The notes under the pieces are model-generated. The model did not search any database. It was not told the origin of the DNA and saw nothing but the letters and a program-made list of their open reading frames with translations. Source: Nitrosotalea sp. (GTDB lineage Archaea; Halobacteriota; Syntropharchaeia; Alkanophagales; Methanospirareceae). Taken from it: a stretch of 11,448 nt of DNA. How positions within the stretch are numbered: position 1 is the stretch's first letter; each line of letters opens with the position of its first letter. The stretch spans positions 1-11,448 of the forward strand of contig DYFG01000042.1 in the NCBI GenBank assembly GCA_020725315.1. Direction: 5' to 3'. Positions 1 through 5,264 of the stretch are shown here, piece after piece. The position numbers and the translations under genes were made by a program.

Positions 1-456
1 CTTTAGTTCTCTCCTCTACCTTCAACTCCAGTTCTTCGCTGAATCGACGAAGCACCTCCTCTGCTCGCTTACGCTCGGTGATCTCCTCGAGCACGACCAG
101 TCGTTGTTCTTTTTCTGCAACGATAATTCCTCTCACTCTGATATTGAATATTAGTTCACCTTTTCGGGTTGGATTTGGAATTTCTCGTAGAATGTGCGAT
201 TGGCGCTCTTTATCCTCAAATCGCGGTCGAGAACGAGCAAGGAATCAGGGACGGTAGCTATTATATTCCCTGAGAATCTCTTCTCTTTTATTATCTCCTT
301 CTCTCCTTTAGCGTGCTCCTCGCTGATAAGCCCGATAACATACGCCACTGTTATAAGAACAATCACTCTTGAAAGTTCATGTATGGTGAGGGGAGGAGTA
401 TAGAAGAGCGTTAAGAGAATATGAAGCACGCTGAGAGAAAGTGCAACTAAATGTCA
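1..456 (-). pseudogene. Decayed membrane PAS sensor histidine kinase (fragment, runs off left edge)
   Basis: Two reading frames together look like the remains of one sensor kinase. The first (GTG at 429, stop TAA at 151-153, open back to a stop at 454-456) encodes hydrophobic stretches (HILLTLFYTPP, then VIVLITVAYVIGLISE), a short linker and the beginning of a PAS domain (VPDSLLVLDRDLRIKSANR). The second lies in another frame from about 160 to the window edge. It encodes what looks like the end of a PAS domain (GELIFNIRVRG, then LVVLEEITERKRAEE) and the start of a coiled-coil linker (EELELKVEERTK). The middle of the PAS fold, perhaps 40 residues, is missing, so both a frameshift and a deletion are inferred. 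The N-terminal membrane part also looks shortened. The PAS sequence with its EITERK linker is typical of archaeal and bacterial sensor kinases. No kinase domain is visible because the gene leaves the window. Confidence 0.6.
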
Positions 457-785
457 TGCATCTCGATAAGCCCTCTAAAAAGGCTTGTTAGTAAAGAAAT
501 TGAAATAAAGTTATAAGAGCAATCTATTCTCTTGAAACCCTCTCGCATCTCCTTACGAAACTCATTCACATGGTTCCGCAGATACCAGAGATTGAAGATG
601 TTACATACGTCAGGGTCGGTAATCTTCCGTCTATCATTGAATACATCCTTCATTGCTTCACGGAACTCCTTTTCCAGCACCTTAAGTAGCAAATCTTCCG
701 TGGCTCGCTCGGTATATTCCCTCTCTTCTCCTCTCCTCTCTCTGCTTCCATTTTTATTGCAGATAAAAATAATCACTTCCTGCAT
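447..785 (-). CDS. Small hypothetical protein, charged and helical
   Basis: I do not recognise this 112-residue product. ATG at 785-783 lies 4 bases after the stop of the RpoN-like/GIY-YIG gene, so co-transcription is likely. The same frame stays open upstream to 944, but that part lies inside the end of the upstream gene in another frame, so I chose the internal ATG. The protein has a short hydrophobic start (MQEVIIFIC), an Arg/Glu-rich segment, two probable amphipathic helices (LLLKVLEKEFREAMKDVF and RNHVNEFRKEMREGFKRID) around an N-terminal-cap-like ITDPDVCNIFNLWYL, and a hydrophobic tail (FISISLLTSLFRGLI). The ribosome binding site is weak. It could be a real accessory gene, a remnant of a larger one, or chance. 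The following sensor kinase is decayed, which makes erosion plausible here too. Confidence 0.45.
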   Translation of the reverse strand: MQEVIIFICNKNGSRERRGEEREYTERATEDLLLKVLEKEFREAMKDVFNDRRKITDPDVCNIFNLWYLRNHVNEFRKEMREGFKRIDCSYNFISISLLTSLFRGLIEMHDI

Positions 786-789
786 ATAT

Positions 790-2064
790 TTAATCTTTAT
801 CTTCGCTCGCCTTTGGAGTAACATGATTACAAACCGGGGAATCCCCAAAAGTCGATATAAAGAGGTTATAAAAGCGGTTCTCCTCTCGCCACCATCCTCT
901 GTGAACTTGAAGGTATCTGAAGACACAACTTTTTTCCGAGACAAATCTTTTTATATAACCATTCTTACTGCTCGGGCTCAGATGGTCAAGCAACCTCTTT
1001 CTCAGATTCTTCGCACTTCCTATATAGATTGTTTGAGAATAACCACTGGGATATTCTACCCTGTCCTCAGCCAGACGAAGTTCATATACCCCCGGACAGG
1101 TAGGAGCGTTATTCTTTACCGATGCGACTGTAAAAGGAAAAATTTTGGAGAAGTTTGCCAGTAACGGAGGGTCTCCATAACCATTTACCCTTTTAGAATA
1201 CGGTAAAATCCCCAGGTCCTTTCTACAATATGCAACCTCCCTCCTTGTAATTGATAACCCATCTTCATCTTTTAATTTACGTTTTAGCTCTTCGTCTGTA
1301 TATGGCTTCTTGACACGTCCATTACGAATATCTTCCTTCTCCTCAGTGAGTATTACTTTTATATGCCTCTTCACTATATCCCGTCTCGCAGGGAAGAATG
1401 AATTTAACGGAACTTCGTTTCCCTTAGGCGTGATAATAGATATTCCCTGCATAACACGTGATATTCTACTTATATCTATTACAAAGCTATGGTTACTTTC
1501 CTTACACTCAGTGTTAGAGAGGGTCCTTGCTAACTCTGCCCTTCGCAGAGGCTTTAGTTTTAATTCCAGTTCATCTTCAGGTTCACTATTCGATTCAAAG
1601 AAATCTCTCTGGTATTCCACCATTCCTTTCAGTATCTCATGCGTTATCAGGTTTCTGGTATTGATACGTCTCAATTTATGTAAAAGTCTACGGATGTTCC
1701 TCTTTTCATCTTCCGTTAGCTTCACGTCATTTATAATTCCACGGAGTTTCTCTTCATCGACTATATATTCGATTGAAGACTCCTCGTTGGTATAGCAGAT
1801 GTAAAAATCCGACCCCTTTTCAATCTTAGCAATCACTCCAGAGCTGGCAATGCTATCATCTTTTAGTATCTTAGACTCTGAAAGAGGCGTGCGAATTATA
1901 ATGCCTTCACGAATCAGATTCTTATAGAGTGGCTGCCTTTCCACCTCGCTAATAAAAGCTATAAATTTCGCCAGCCGATATTCCAGAAAATCCGCAAGGA
2001 TTATCTTACCAATGAGTTTACGCCGTTTTCCATTTTTCTCTTCCATGAAATCTGCCTGATACAT
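790..2064 (-). CDS. Sigma-54 (RpoN)-like DNA-binding protein fused to GIY-YIG nuclease domain
   Basis: Numbering from ATG 2064, 424 residues. Residues about 75-224 resemble the C-terminal half of the sigma-54 core-binding region: a basic helical stretch ending in MVEYQRDFF (148-156; E. coli RpoN has IVEQQQAFF), then LKPLRRAELARTL (170-182) and ISRVMQGISIITPKG (201-215), matching the RpoN helix-turn-helix and its ISR...SPRG motif. Residues 252-292 resemble the RpoN DNA-binding domain: KKPYTDEELKRKL, then ITRREVAYCRKDLGI (271-285), against the RpoN box ARRTVAKYRE. Residues 322-413 form a GIY-YIG domain: PGVYEL (GIY-like), IYIGSAKNLRKR (346-357), REEN (catalytic Glu 394 or 395) and VCN (Asn 413). 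The glutamine-rich activator-interacting region I of RpoN is absent. Archaeal RNA polymerase uses TBP/TFB, so a true sigma role is unlikely; sequence-directed DNA cleavage or regulation is inferred. A GTG at 2151 overlapping the ferredoxin stop (GTGA) and an ATG at 2046 are alternative starts. The 29 residues added by GTG 2151 are His/Cys-rich, with GC-rich codons unlike the body, so I prefer 2064. Confidence 0.8.
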   Translation of the reverse strand: MYQADFMEEKNGKRRKLIGKIILADFLEYRLAKFIAFISEVERQPLYKNLIREGIIIRTPLSESKILKDDSIASSGVIAKIEKGSDFYICYTNEESSIEYIVDEEKLRGIINDVKLTEDEKRNIRRLLHKLRRINTRNLITHEILKGMVEYQRDFFESNSEPEDELELKLKPLRRAELARTLSNTECKESNHSFVIDISRISRVMQGISIITPKGNEVPLNSFFPARRDIVKRHIKVILTEEKEDIRNGRVKKPYTDEELKRKLKDEDGLSITRREVAYCRKDLGILPYSKRVNGYGDPPLLANFSKIFPFTVASVKNNAPTCPGVYELRLAEDRVEYPSGYSQTIYIGSAKNLRKRLLDHLSPSSKNGYIKRFVSEKSCVFRYLQVHRGWWREENRFYNLFISTFGDSPVCNHVTPKASEDKD

Positions 2065-2147
2065 AAGAAACGGGGAGGTGCGACATGCACGTAGGATTGG
2101 ATGGTGGTGGAGGAGGCACTGCACGGGAGAGTCGTGCGTTGCATTTT

Positions 2148-2336
2148 TCACTCTCTCTTCAACTCCTGTTCCATCTCCAATGCACCCACGGGACAGATAT
2201 TCACGCAGACTTTGCAGGGATTACATTTTTTATCATCTATCCTTACCCATGTCCCCACCAGCTCAATTGCATCGGTGGGACAGACCGAGACGCATGCACC
2301 ACAGTATCCACATTTATATCTATCTATTTTTATCAT
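2148..2336 (-). CDS. 2[4Fe-4S] ferredoxin
   Basis: This 62-residue soluble electron carrier has two complete CxxCxxCxxxCP motifs: Cys 9, 12, 15, 19 (CGYCGACVSVCP) and Cys 38, 41, 44, 48 (CNPCKVCVNICP). The pattern is that of clostridial-type ferredoxins with two [4Fe-4S] clusters. The reading frame extends upstream to 2462, but the extra 42 residues are low-quality sequence lying inside the AMMECR1 gene. ATG 2336 is preferred because it sits in an ATGA overlap with the AMMECR1 stop, has a GAGG stretch just upstream, and starts right at the fold (MIKIDRYKCG). Translational coupling to the AMMECR1-family protein suggests a functional pair. Its redox partner is not identifiable from the sequence. 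Confidence 0.93.
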   Translation of the reverse strand: MIKIDRYKCGYCGACVSVCPTDAIELVGTWVRIDDKKCNPCKVCVNICPVGALEMEQELKRE

Positions 2337-2902
2337 CGTGCCTCTTCCTCCTTGAATATCTGGCCCTCGAACGTGCTGACCTCGGTCTCTTCCTCCAGCC
2401 ATGCGTCCTGTGGCAAGCCTGCTTTCCAGCATGTCTGGCAGAGAAACTCCTCCGCTGACCAATTATACTCCGTAGCAACCTGAGGAAGCAGAAGTCCCTG
2501 ATATAGCCCTCTCTTTACGATTAATCCATGTCTGCCTATCTCTACGTACTTAGGCAACTCCTTTGGCTTAACTTTTAAGACCTGCGGCATGCTGAGTACC
2601 GTGAGTTCGATGGTCACATCCTCAAATTCCTCTCTCGTTACCGGCGGAAATCGAGGGTCGCTAACCGCTGCGGATATCGCGGCATCGATGATCGCATCCT
2701 TCAACTTGAATACGGGATAGGGATAGCCTATACAGCCTCTCAGATTCCCGTATTTATTCAACGTGACAAAAACACCTCTTTTCTCTTCAAAGCTTGCAGG
2801 CAGGTCCTCAGGCGCTTTGAGCCTCGTATTCTCACTCAAGTACTGCTCTATTGCGGCTCTCGCGAGCCGTAATCCCAATTTTCCTTCTTCTTCTGTTAGC
2901 AT
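2333..2902 (-). CDS. AMMECR1 family protein (COG2078)
   Basis: At 189 residues this is the usual length of archaeal AMMECR1 proteins. The family signature LRGCIG lies at residues 54-59, after FVTLNKYG. Other conserved blocks are SDPRFPPV (81-88), the ELTVLS strand (99-104), GLLLPQVATEYNW (136-148) and the CQTCWKAGLP segment (155-164). The biochemical function of the family is unsettled. It often occurs with MEMO-like proteins and radical SAM enzymes (the AmmeMemoRadiSam group), and a redox or modification role has been suggested. Here the downstream gene is a ferredoxin overlapping by 4 bases, which fits a redox-linked role by context only. The start ATG has no clear Shine-Dalgarno sequence, and a TATA-like element lies about 35-45 bases upstream, so the transcript probably has a short leader. 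Confidence 0.93.
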   Translation of the reverse strand: MLTEEEGKLGLRLARAAIEQYLSENTRLKAPEDLPASFEEKRGVFVTLNKYGNLRGCIGYPYPVFKLKDAIIDAAISAAVSDPRFPPVTREEFEDVTIELTVLSMPQVLKVKPKELPKYVEIGRHGLIVKRGLYQGLLLPQVATEYNWSAEEFLCQTCWKAGLPQDAWLEEETEVSTFEGQIFKEEEAR

Positions 2903-2935
2903 GGGTATATCTGGTTTGTCACTGTGTACGGAAAA

Positions 2936-2947
2936 GGCTTAAATCTC
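2936..2947 (-). promoter_or_regulatory. Candidate archaeal TATA box for AMMECR1 gene
   Basis: On the minus strand the sequence GAGATTTAAGCC lies between the tRNA-Leu and the AMMECR1 start, centred roughly 40 bases upstream of the ATG at 2902. TTTAAG resembles the archaeal TATA consensus. Transcription would start about 25 bases downstream and give a leader of roughly 13 bases. This implies that the AMMECR1-ferredoxin-RpoN-like unit has its own promoter instead of depending on the ribosomal operon. Assigned by eye. Confidence 0.4.
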
Positions 2948-2969
2948 AAATTTATTTCCGTTAAAACCA

Positions 2970-3052
2970 TGCGGGGGGCAGGATTCGAACCCGCGAACCC
3001 CTACAGGAACAGATCTTGAGTCTGCCACCTTTGTCCACTCGGTAACCCCCGC
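2970..3052 (-). tRNA. tRNA-Leu (anticodon CAA)
   Basis: The 83-nt minus-strand sequence folds as a type II tRNA. The acceptor stem is GCGGGGG/CCCCCGC, the discriminator is A at 2970, the D stem is ACC/GGT, and the anticodon stem is GCAGA/TCTGT around loop CTCAAGA. The anticodon CAA lies at 3016-3018. A long variable arm (TCCTGTAGGGG) follows, then the T arm GCGGG-TTCGAAT-CCTGC. CAA reads the leucine codon UUG, and A73 together with the long variable arm fits leucine identity. No CCA is encoded, as is common in archaea. No intron is visible. The gene begins 12 bases after the L14 stop codon, too close for a separate TATA promoter outside L14, so it is probably released from the ribosomal transcript by processing. 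Confidence 0.96.
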
Positions 3053-3064
3053 TTATTTATTATA

Positions 3065-3463
3065 TTATACTATGATCGTAGCAGCTGAAGCTATCTTTGA
3101 AAACCGCTCCACCGCTTCCCTCGCCACCGGTCCTCTTATCTCCGAGCCCTTTGGCATCCCCTTCTCATCCACGATAACCGCAGCATTATCCTCAAACTTC
3201 ACGCGTACCCCAGACGGGCGTCTGAATTCCTTACGCTGCCTCACTATCACTGCTTTCACCATCTGCTTCTTTATCGCCGGTCTCCCCTTTTTCACCACTA
3301 CAATGACCACATCGCCAATCCCAGCCTTTGGATACCTGTTCTTTACACCGCGGTATCCTTTCACTGCAATTATCTGTAATACCTTCGCACCGGTATTATC
3401 CGCGCATTCTAAGCGAGCACCGGTTGGCAACGCCTTTGTTATCCTCGCTTTTACTCCCTTCAT
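3065..3463 (-). CDS. rpl14: 50S ribosomal protein L14 (uL14)
   Basis: The 132-residue protein is full length for archaeal uL14, a large-subunit protein at the subunit interface and part of intersubunit bridges. Recognisable family blocks are the N-terminal ARLECADNTGAKVLQIIAVKGYRG, then GIGDVVIVVVKKG with following basic segments, the FEDNAAVIVDEKGMPKGSEIRGPV barrel strand region, and the C-terminal KIASAA. It is the last ribosomal gene of the cluster here, although archaea normally continue with L24. The start ATG overlaps the stop of a short out-of-frame tail that follows S17 (ATGA at 3463-3460). A GTGAGGATAAG stretch upstream can serve as ribosome binding site. The tRNA-Leu follows after 12 bases. 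Confidence 0.98.
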   Translation of the reverse strand: MKGVKARITKALPTGARLECADNTGAKVLQIIAVKGYRGVKNRYPKAGIGDVVIVVVKKGRPAIKKQMVKAVIVRQRKEFRRPSGVRVKFEDNAAVIVDEKGMPKGSEIRGPVAREAVERFSKIASAATIIV

Positions 3464-3540
3464 CTTCTTATCCTCACAATTTTCACTTTGAAAAATCCAA
3501 AACGCAATCTCTTCTCCCCATCATTTTTTTCCACTACTAC
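3460..3540 (-). other. Coding-like out-of-frame tail after S17 (possible frameshifted extension)
   Basis: The 73 bases between S17 and L14 hold an open frame in another register from the S17 end. It reads VVVEKNDGEKR followed by a basic LRFGFFKVKIVRIRR, and it stops with TGA overlapping the L14 ATG (ATGA). The first residues repeat the last residues of S17 (VVVEK) because of a tandem duplication of a GTRGTGGAAAAAA unit. One extra A in the six-A run at 3542-3547 would join this tail to S17. It may also be a separate 24-residue peptide starting at GTG 3534, or non-coding. Family knowledge says S17 normally ends near its present stop. Confidence 0.35.
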
Positions 3541-3854
3541 CTTTTTTCCACCACTACGAAGCTTTTAGTCTTGCTGAGCGGTCTGCATTCCGCTATCTTC
3601 ACCACATCCTCCACTTTGGCATTTATACAGGGCGGGTTGTGTGCGTGTATCTTCGATCTCCTCTTCTCAAACCGTTCATATTTCCTGATCTTCCTCAGAT
3701 AAGACCTTAGAACAACGACCGTCTTCGGTGCTTTATCGCTCACCACGACGCCTTCCAAAATTTCCCCCCGTATGGGCAACTTCCCGTGAAACGGGCAATT
3801 GACATCTTCACATTCCTCCTCAGGCTTCCTGACATCTATCCCTATATCTTTCAT
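3537..3854 (-). CDS. rps17: 30S ribosomal protein S17 (uS17)
   Basis: The 105-residue protein matches the archaeal S17 type with an N-terminal extension (DVRKPEEECEDVNCPFHGKLPIRG) before the OB-fold core. uS17 binds 16S rRNA early in small-subunit assembly. The core shows ILEGVVVSDKAPKTVVV, RKIRKYERFEKRRSKIHAHNPPC, a motif typical of the family, and the C-terminal VVKIAECRPLSKTKSFVVVEK. The start ATG overlaps the Rnp1 stop by 4 bases (ATGA), indicating coupling. The 3' end carries a tandem repeat of GTRGTGGAAAAAA spanning the stop codon, and the present stop follows a six-A run. The frame beyond that stop looks coding-like in another register, so the exact C terminus is less certain than the identity. 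Confidence 0.97.
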   Translation of the reverse strand: MKDIGIDVRKPEEECEDVNCPFHGKLPIRGEILEGVVVSDKAPKTVVVLRSYLRKIRKYERFEKRRSKIHAHNPPCINAKVEDVVKIAECRPLSKTKSFVVVEKR

Positions 3855-4120
3855 CTTTTTATCCTATCCTCTGGTCTTGAAACGAGCCGGTCACCCTTTA
3901 CTCTCACCTGTACTCCTCCGTTCAACTCAAAAATGAATACACTTCCAGCTTTTGGTATCTTCTTCTCATTTTTCTGCTCGTTCTCTATAACAAGCATATT
4001 CCTCGTCTCATCAATAACCGTCCCCTCAAACCCCCGAAGAGTACTATTACTGCTCTCCTCCACGTTGATTCTCAATCCTATCAGCTCATGCTGCAATAAA
4101 TTACGCGGATTTATTTTCAT
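3851..4120 (-). CDS. rnp1: Ribonuclease P protein component 1 (Rpp29/Pop4 family)
   Basis: This is an 89-residue protein subunit of archaeal RNase P, which removes 5' leaders from pre-tRNA. In archaea the gene lies between SUI1 and S17 in the ribosomal cluster, exactly as here. Family features are the N-terminal LLQHELIGLRINVEESSN, the central GFEGTVIDETRNMLVIEN strand pair of the Sm-like barrel, the KKIPKAGSVFIFEL segment, and the C-terminal VRVKGDRLVSRPEDRIKR. It overlaps both the upstream SUI1 gene and the downstream S17 gene by 4 bases. The nearby tRNA-Leu would be a substrate of the enzyme. Confidence 0.97.
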   Translation of the reverse strand: MKINPRNLLQHELIGLRINVEESSNSTLRGFEGTVIDETRNMLVIENEQKNEKKIPKAGSVFIFELNGGVQVRVKGDRLVSRPEDRIKR

Positions 4121-4416
4121 TCTTCACCCTCTAACGTGTAGCCCATCTCCCGAAGCGTCTTCTTCACTACCTCTTTTTGATTGCCCTGTAATTCAATGCA
4201 TCCCCCTTTCACCGTGCCGCCACACGCGAATCTCGACTTCAACGACTTTGAAAGCGCTTTCAAATCGACTTCCTTCTCATTTATCCCCTCTATCACGGTG
4301 ATGATCTTCCCAAACTTCTTCTTTGACGTAGAAATCTTTACTAATTGCTGCTCTTTCGCTATCTCCTTGCAAATGCATAAATCAACCGGCAATCCACATT
4401 TATCACAGATCTGCAT
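4117..4416 (-). CDS. SUI1/eIF1-family translation initiation factor
   Basis: The 99-residue protein carries an N-terminal zinc-finger-like motif CDKCGLPVDLCIC (Cys 4, 7, 14, 16) followed by the SUI1 fold. The fold is seen as KFGKIITVIEGI, LKALSKSLKSRFACGGTVKGG and the GNQKEVVKKTLREMGY end. Archaeal aIF1 assists start-codon selection on the small subunit. Some archaea carry more than one SUI1-type gene, and the zinc-motif form is the one found between L29 and Rnp1. It starts 3 bases after the L29 stop and overlaps Rnp1 by 4 bases, so it is firmly inside the operon. Confidence 0.95.
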   Translation of the reverse strand: MQICDKCGLPVDLCICKEIAKEQQLVKISTSKKKFGKIITVIEGINEKEVDLKALSKSLKSRFACGGTVKGGCIELQGNQKEVVKKTLREMGYTLEGEE

Positions 4417-4419
4417 CTG

Positions 4420-4623
4420 CTACTTGCTCCTCTCTTCGCTTTGAACCGTTTTTATCCTCGCGATTGTCCTTCTTATCTCTCCGACTCTTCCTGGATTCTC
4501 AGGGGATCCACCCGTCGCTATTATCCCTCGCTCACGTAACAAGTCTTTCATCAAACTCTCCAGTTCCTTCTTCCTCTCTTTTTCACTCATCCTTCTTATA
4601 TCTTCCATTCTCAATATGCTCAT
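4420..4623 (-). CDS. rpl29: 50S ribosomal protein L29 (uL29)
   Basis: The 67-residue, almost wholly helical protein has the usual length of archaeal uL29. This large-subunit protein lies near the polypeptide exit tunnel, where it contributes to the docking site for the signal recognition particle. Recognisable parts are LRMEDIRRMSEKERKKELESLMKDLLRERG and the C-terminal NPGRVGEIRRTIARIKTV block. It overlaps the S3 stop by 4 bases (ATGA), and SUI1 follows after 3 bases. Confidence 0.96.
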   Translation of the reverse strand: MSILRMEDIRRMSEKERKKELESLMKDLLRERGIIATGGSPENPGRVGEIRRTIARIKTVQSEERSK

Positions 4624-5255
4624 TCTCCGCTTTCCTCTTCTCCTTCTCCTTCTCCTTTCTCATTTACAACTTTTATGTGAAAATCATCGGGTATCTTTAC
4701 ATCCGGCTTTACTATCTTTACCTGCACACCGATGACTCCTGACTTTTTCCGCGCTATTGCATACCCCTTATCCACTATCTCCTCAGCTATAGAACCGCAG
4801 TGTTTTATATAGCCATCTACCATCTTCTCCATCCGACCACGAGGTCCTTTAAGCTTCCCGGACATAGTAATTTCGCAGCCAAGCGCCTCTATATCCATTA
4901 TCCTCTGGAGGGTTGATCTCCCCGCCCTTCTGAAATGCCAGCCTCGCTCGATGAGCTTTGCAAGTCGATTTGCCATCAACTGCGCATTCAGTTCAGGCAC
5001 CTCTATCGGTTGAACATCGATTTGCGGGTTATCCAGTTCTTGCCTCCTGGTTATCTCATCGGTTATCCTTTTTATTCTCTTACCGTCTTTCCCTATGATC
5101 ATCCCCGGTTTTTCAACTTTCACCGTTATCTGCGTGCCCATAGGTGTTCTTTTTATATCCATCCCTCCGTAACCCGCTCTTTCTAACTCATTCCTGAAGT
5201 ACTCGTTCATTCTTACTTTCTTTATCCCTTCCTCTACGAATATTCTCTCTACCAC
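4620..5255 (-). CDS. rps3: 30S ribosomal protein S3 (uS3)
   Basis: This 211-residue small-subunit protein lines the mRNA entry channel. It has an N-terminal KH type 2 domain with the conserved loop PGMIIGKDGKRI near residues 50-61, then the C-terminal S3 domain: LMANRLAKLIERGWHFRRAGRSTLQRIM, GCEITMSGKLKGPRGRMEK and KSGVIGVQVKIVKPDVKIPDDF. The tail is rich in Gly and Glu. The start is GTG at 5255-5253, preceded by GGAGAAGAAA, a good ribosome binding site. The 9 bases after the L22 stop and a 4-base overlap with L29 place it inside the operon. Confidence 0.98.
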   Translation of the reverse strand: MVERIFVEEGIKKVRMNEYFRNELERAGYGGMDIKRTPMGTQITVKVEKPGMIIGKDGKRIKRITDEITRRQELDNPQIDVQPIEVPELNAQLMANRLAKLIERGWHFRRAGRSTLQRIMDIEALGCEITMSGKLKGPRGRMEKMVDGYIKHCGSIAEEIVDKGYAIARKKSGVIGVQVKIVKPDVKIPDDFHIKVVNEKGEGEGEEESGE

Positions 5256-5264
5256 TTTCTTCTC

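Noticed and set aside
786..944. Upstream extension of the small hypothetical gene into the GIY-YIG coding region
   Set aside because: The extension lies in a different frame inside the conserved GIY-YIG domain. An ATG 4 bases after that gene is the simpler start.
2121..2137. Possible terminator hairpin GCACG/CGTGC after the ferredoxin
   Set aside because: The stem has only five pairs and no T-run follows in the direction of transcription.
2337..2462. 42-residue N-terminal extension of the ferredoxin
   Set aside because: It is Gly/Arg-rich with no ferredoxin character, overlaps the AMMECR1 coding end, and the internal ATG has an ATGA overlap and the proper fold start.
2085..2483. Plus-strand reading frame preceded by a good Shine-Dalgarno-like GGGGAGGTG
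   Set aside because: It runs antisense through the ferredoxin and the end of the AMMECR1 gene, whose cysteine motifs and family signatures are unmistakable. The predicted peptide has no recognisable pattern.
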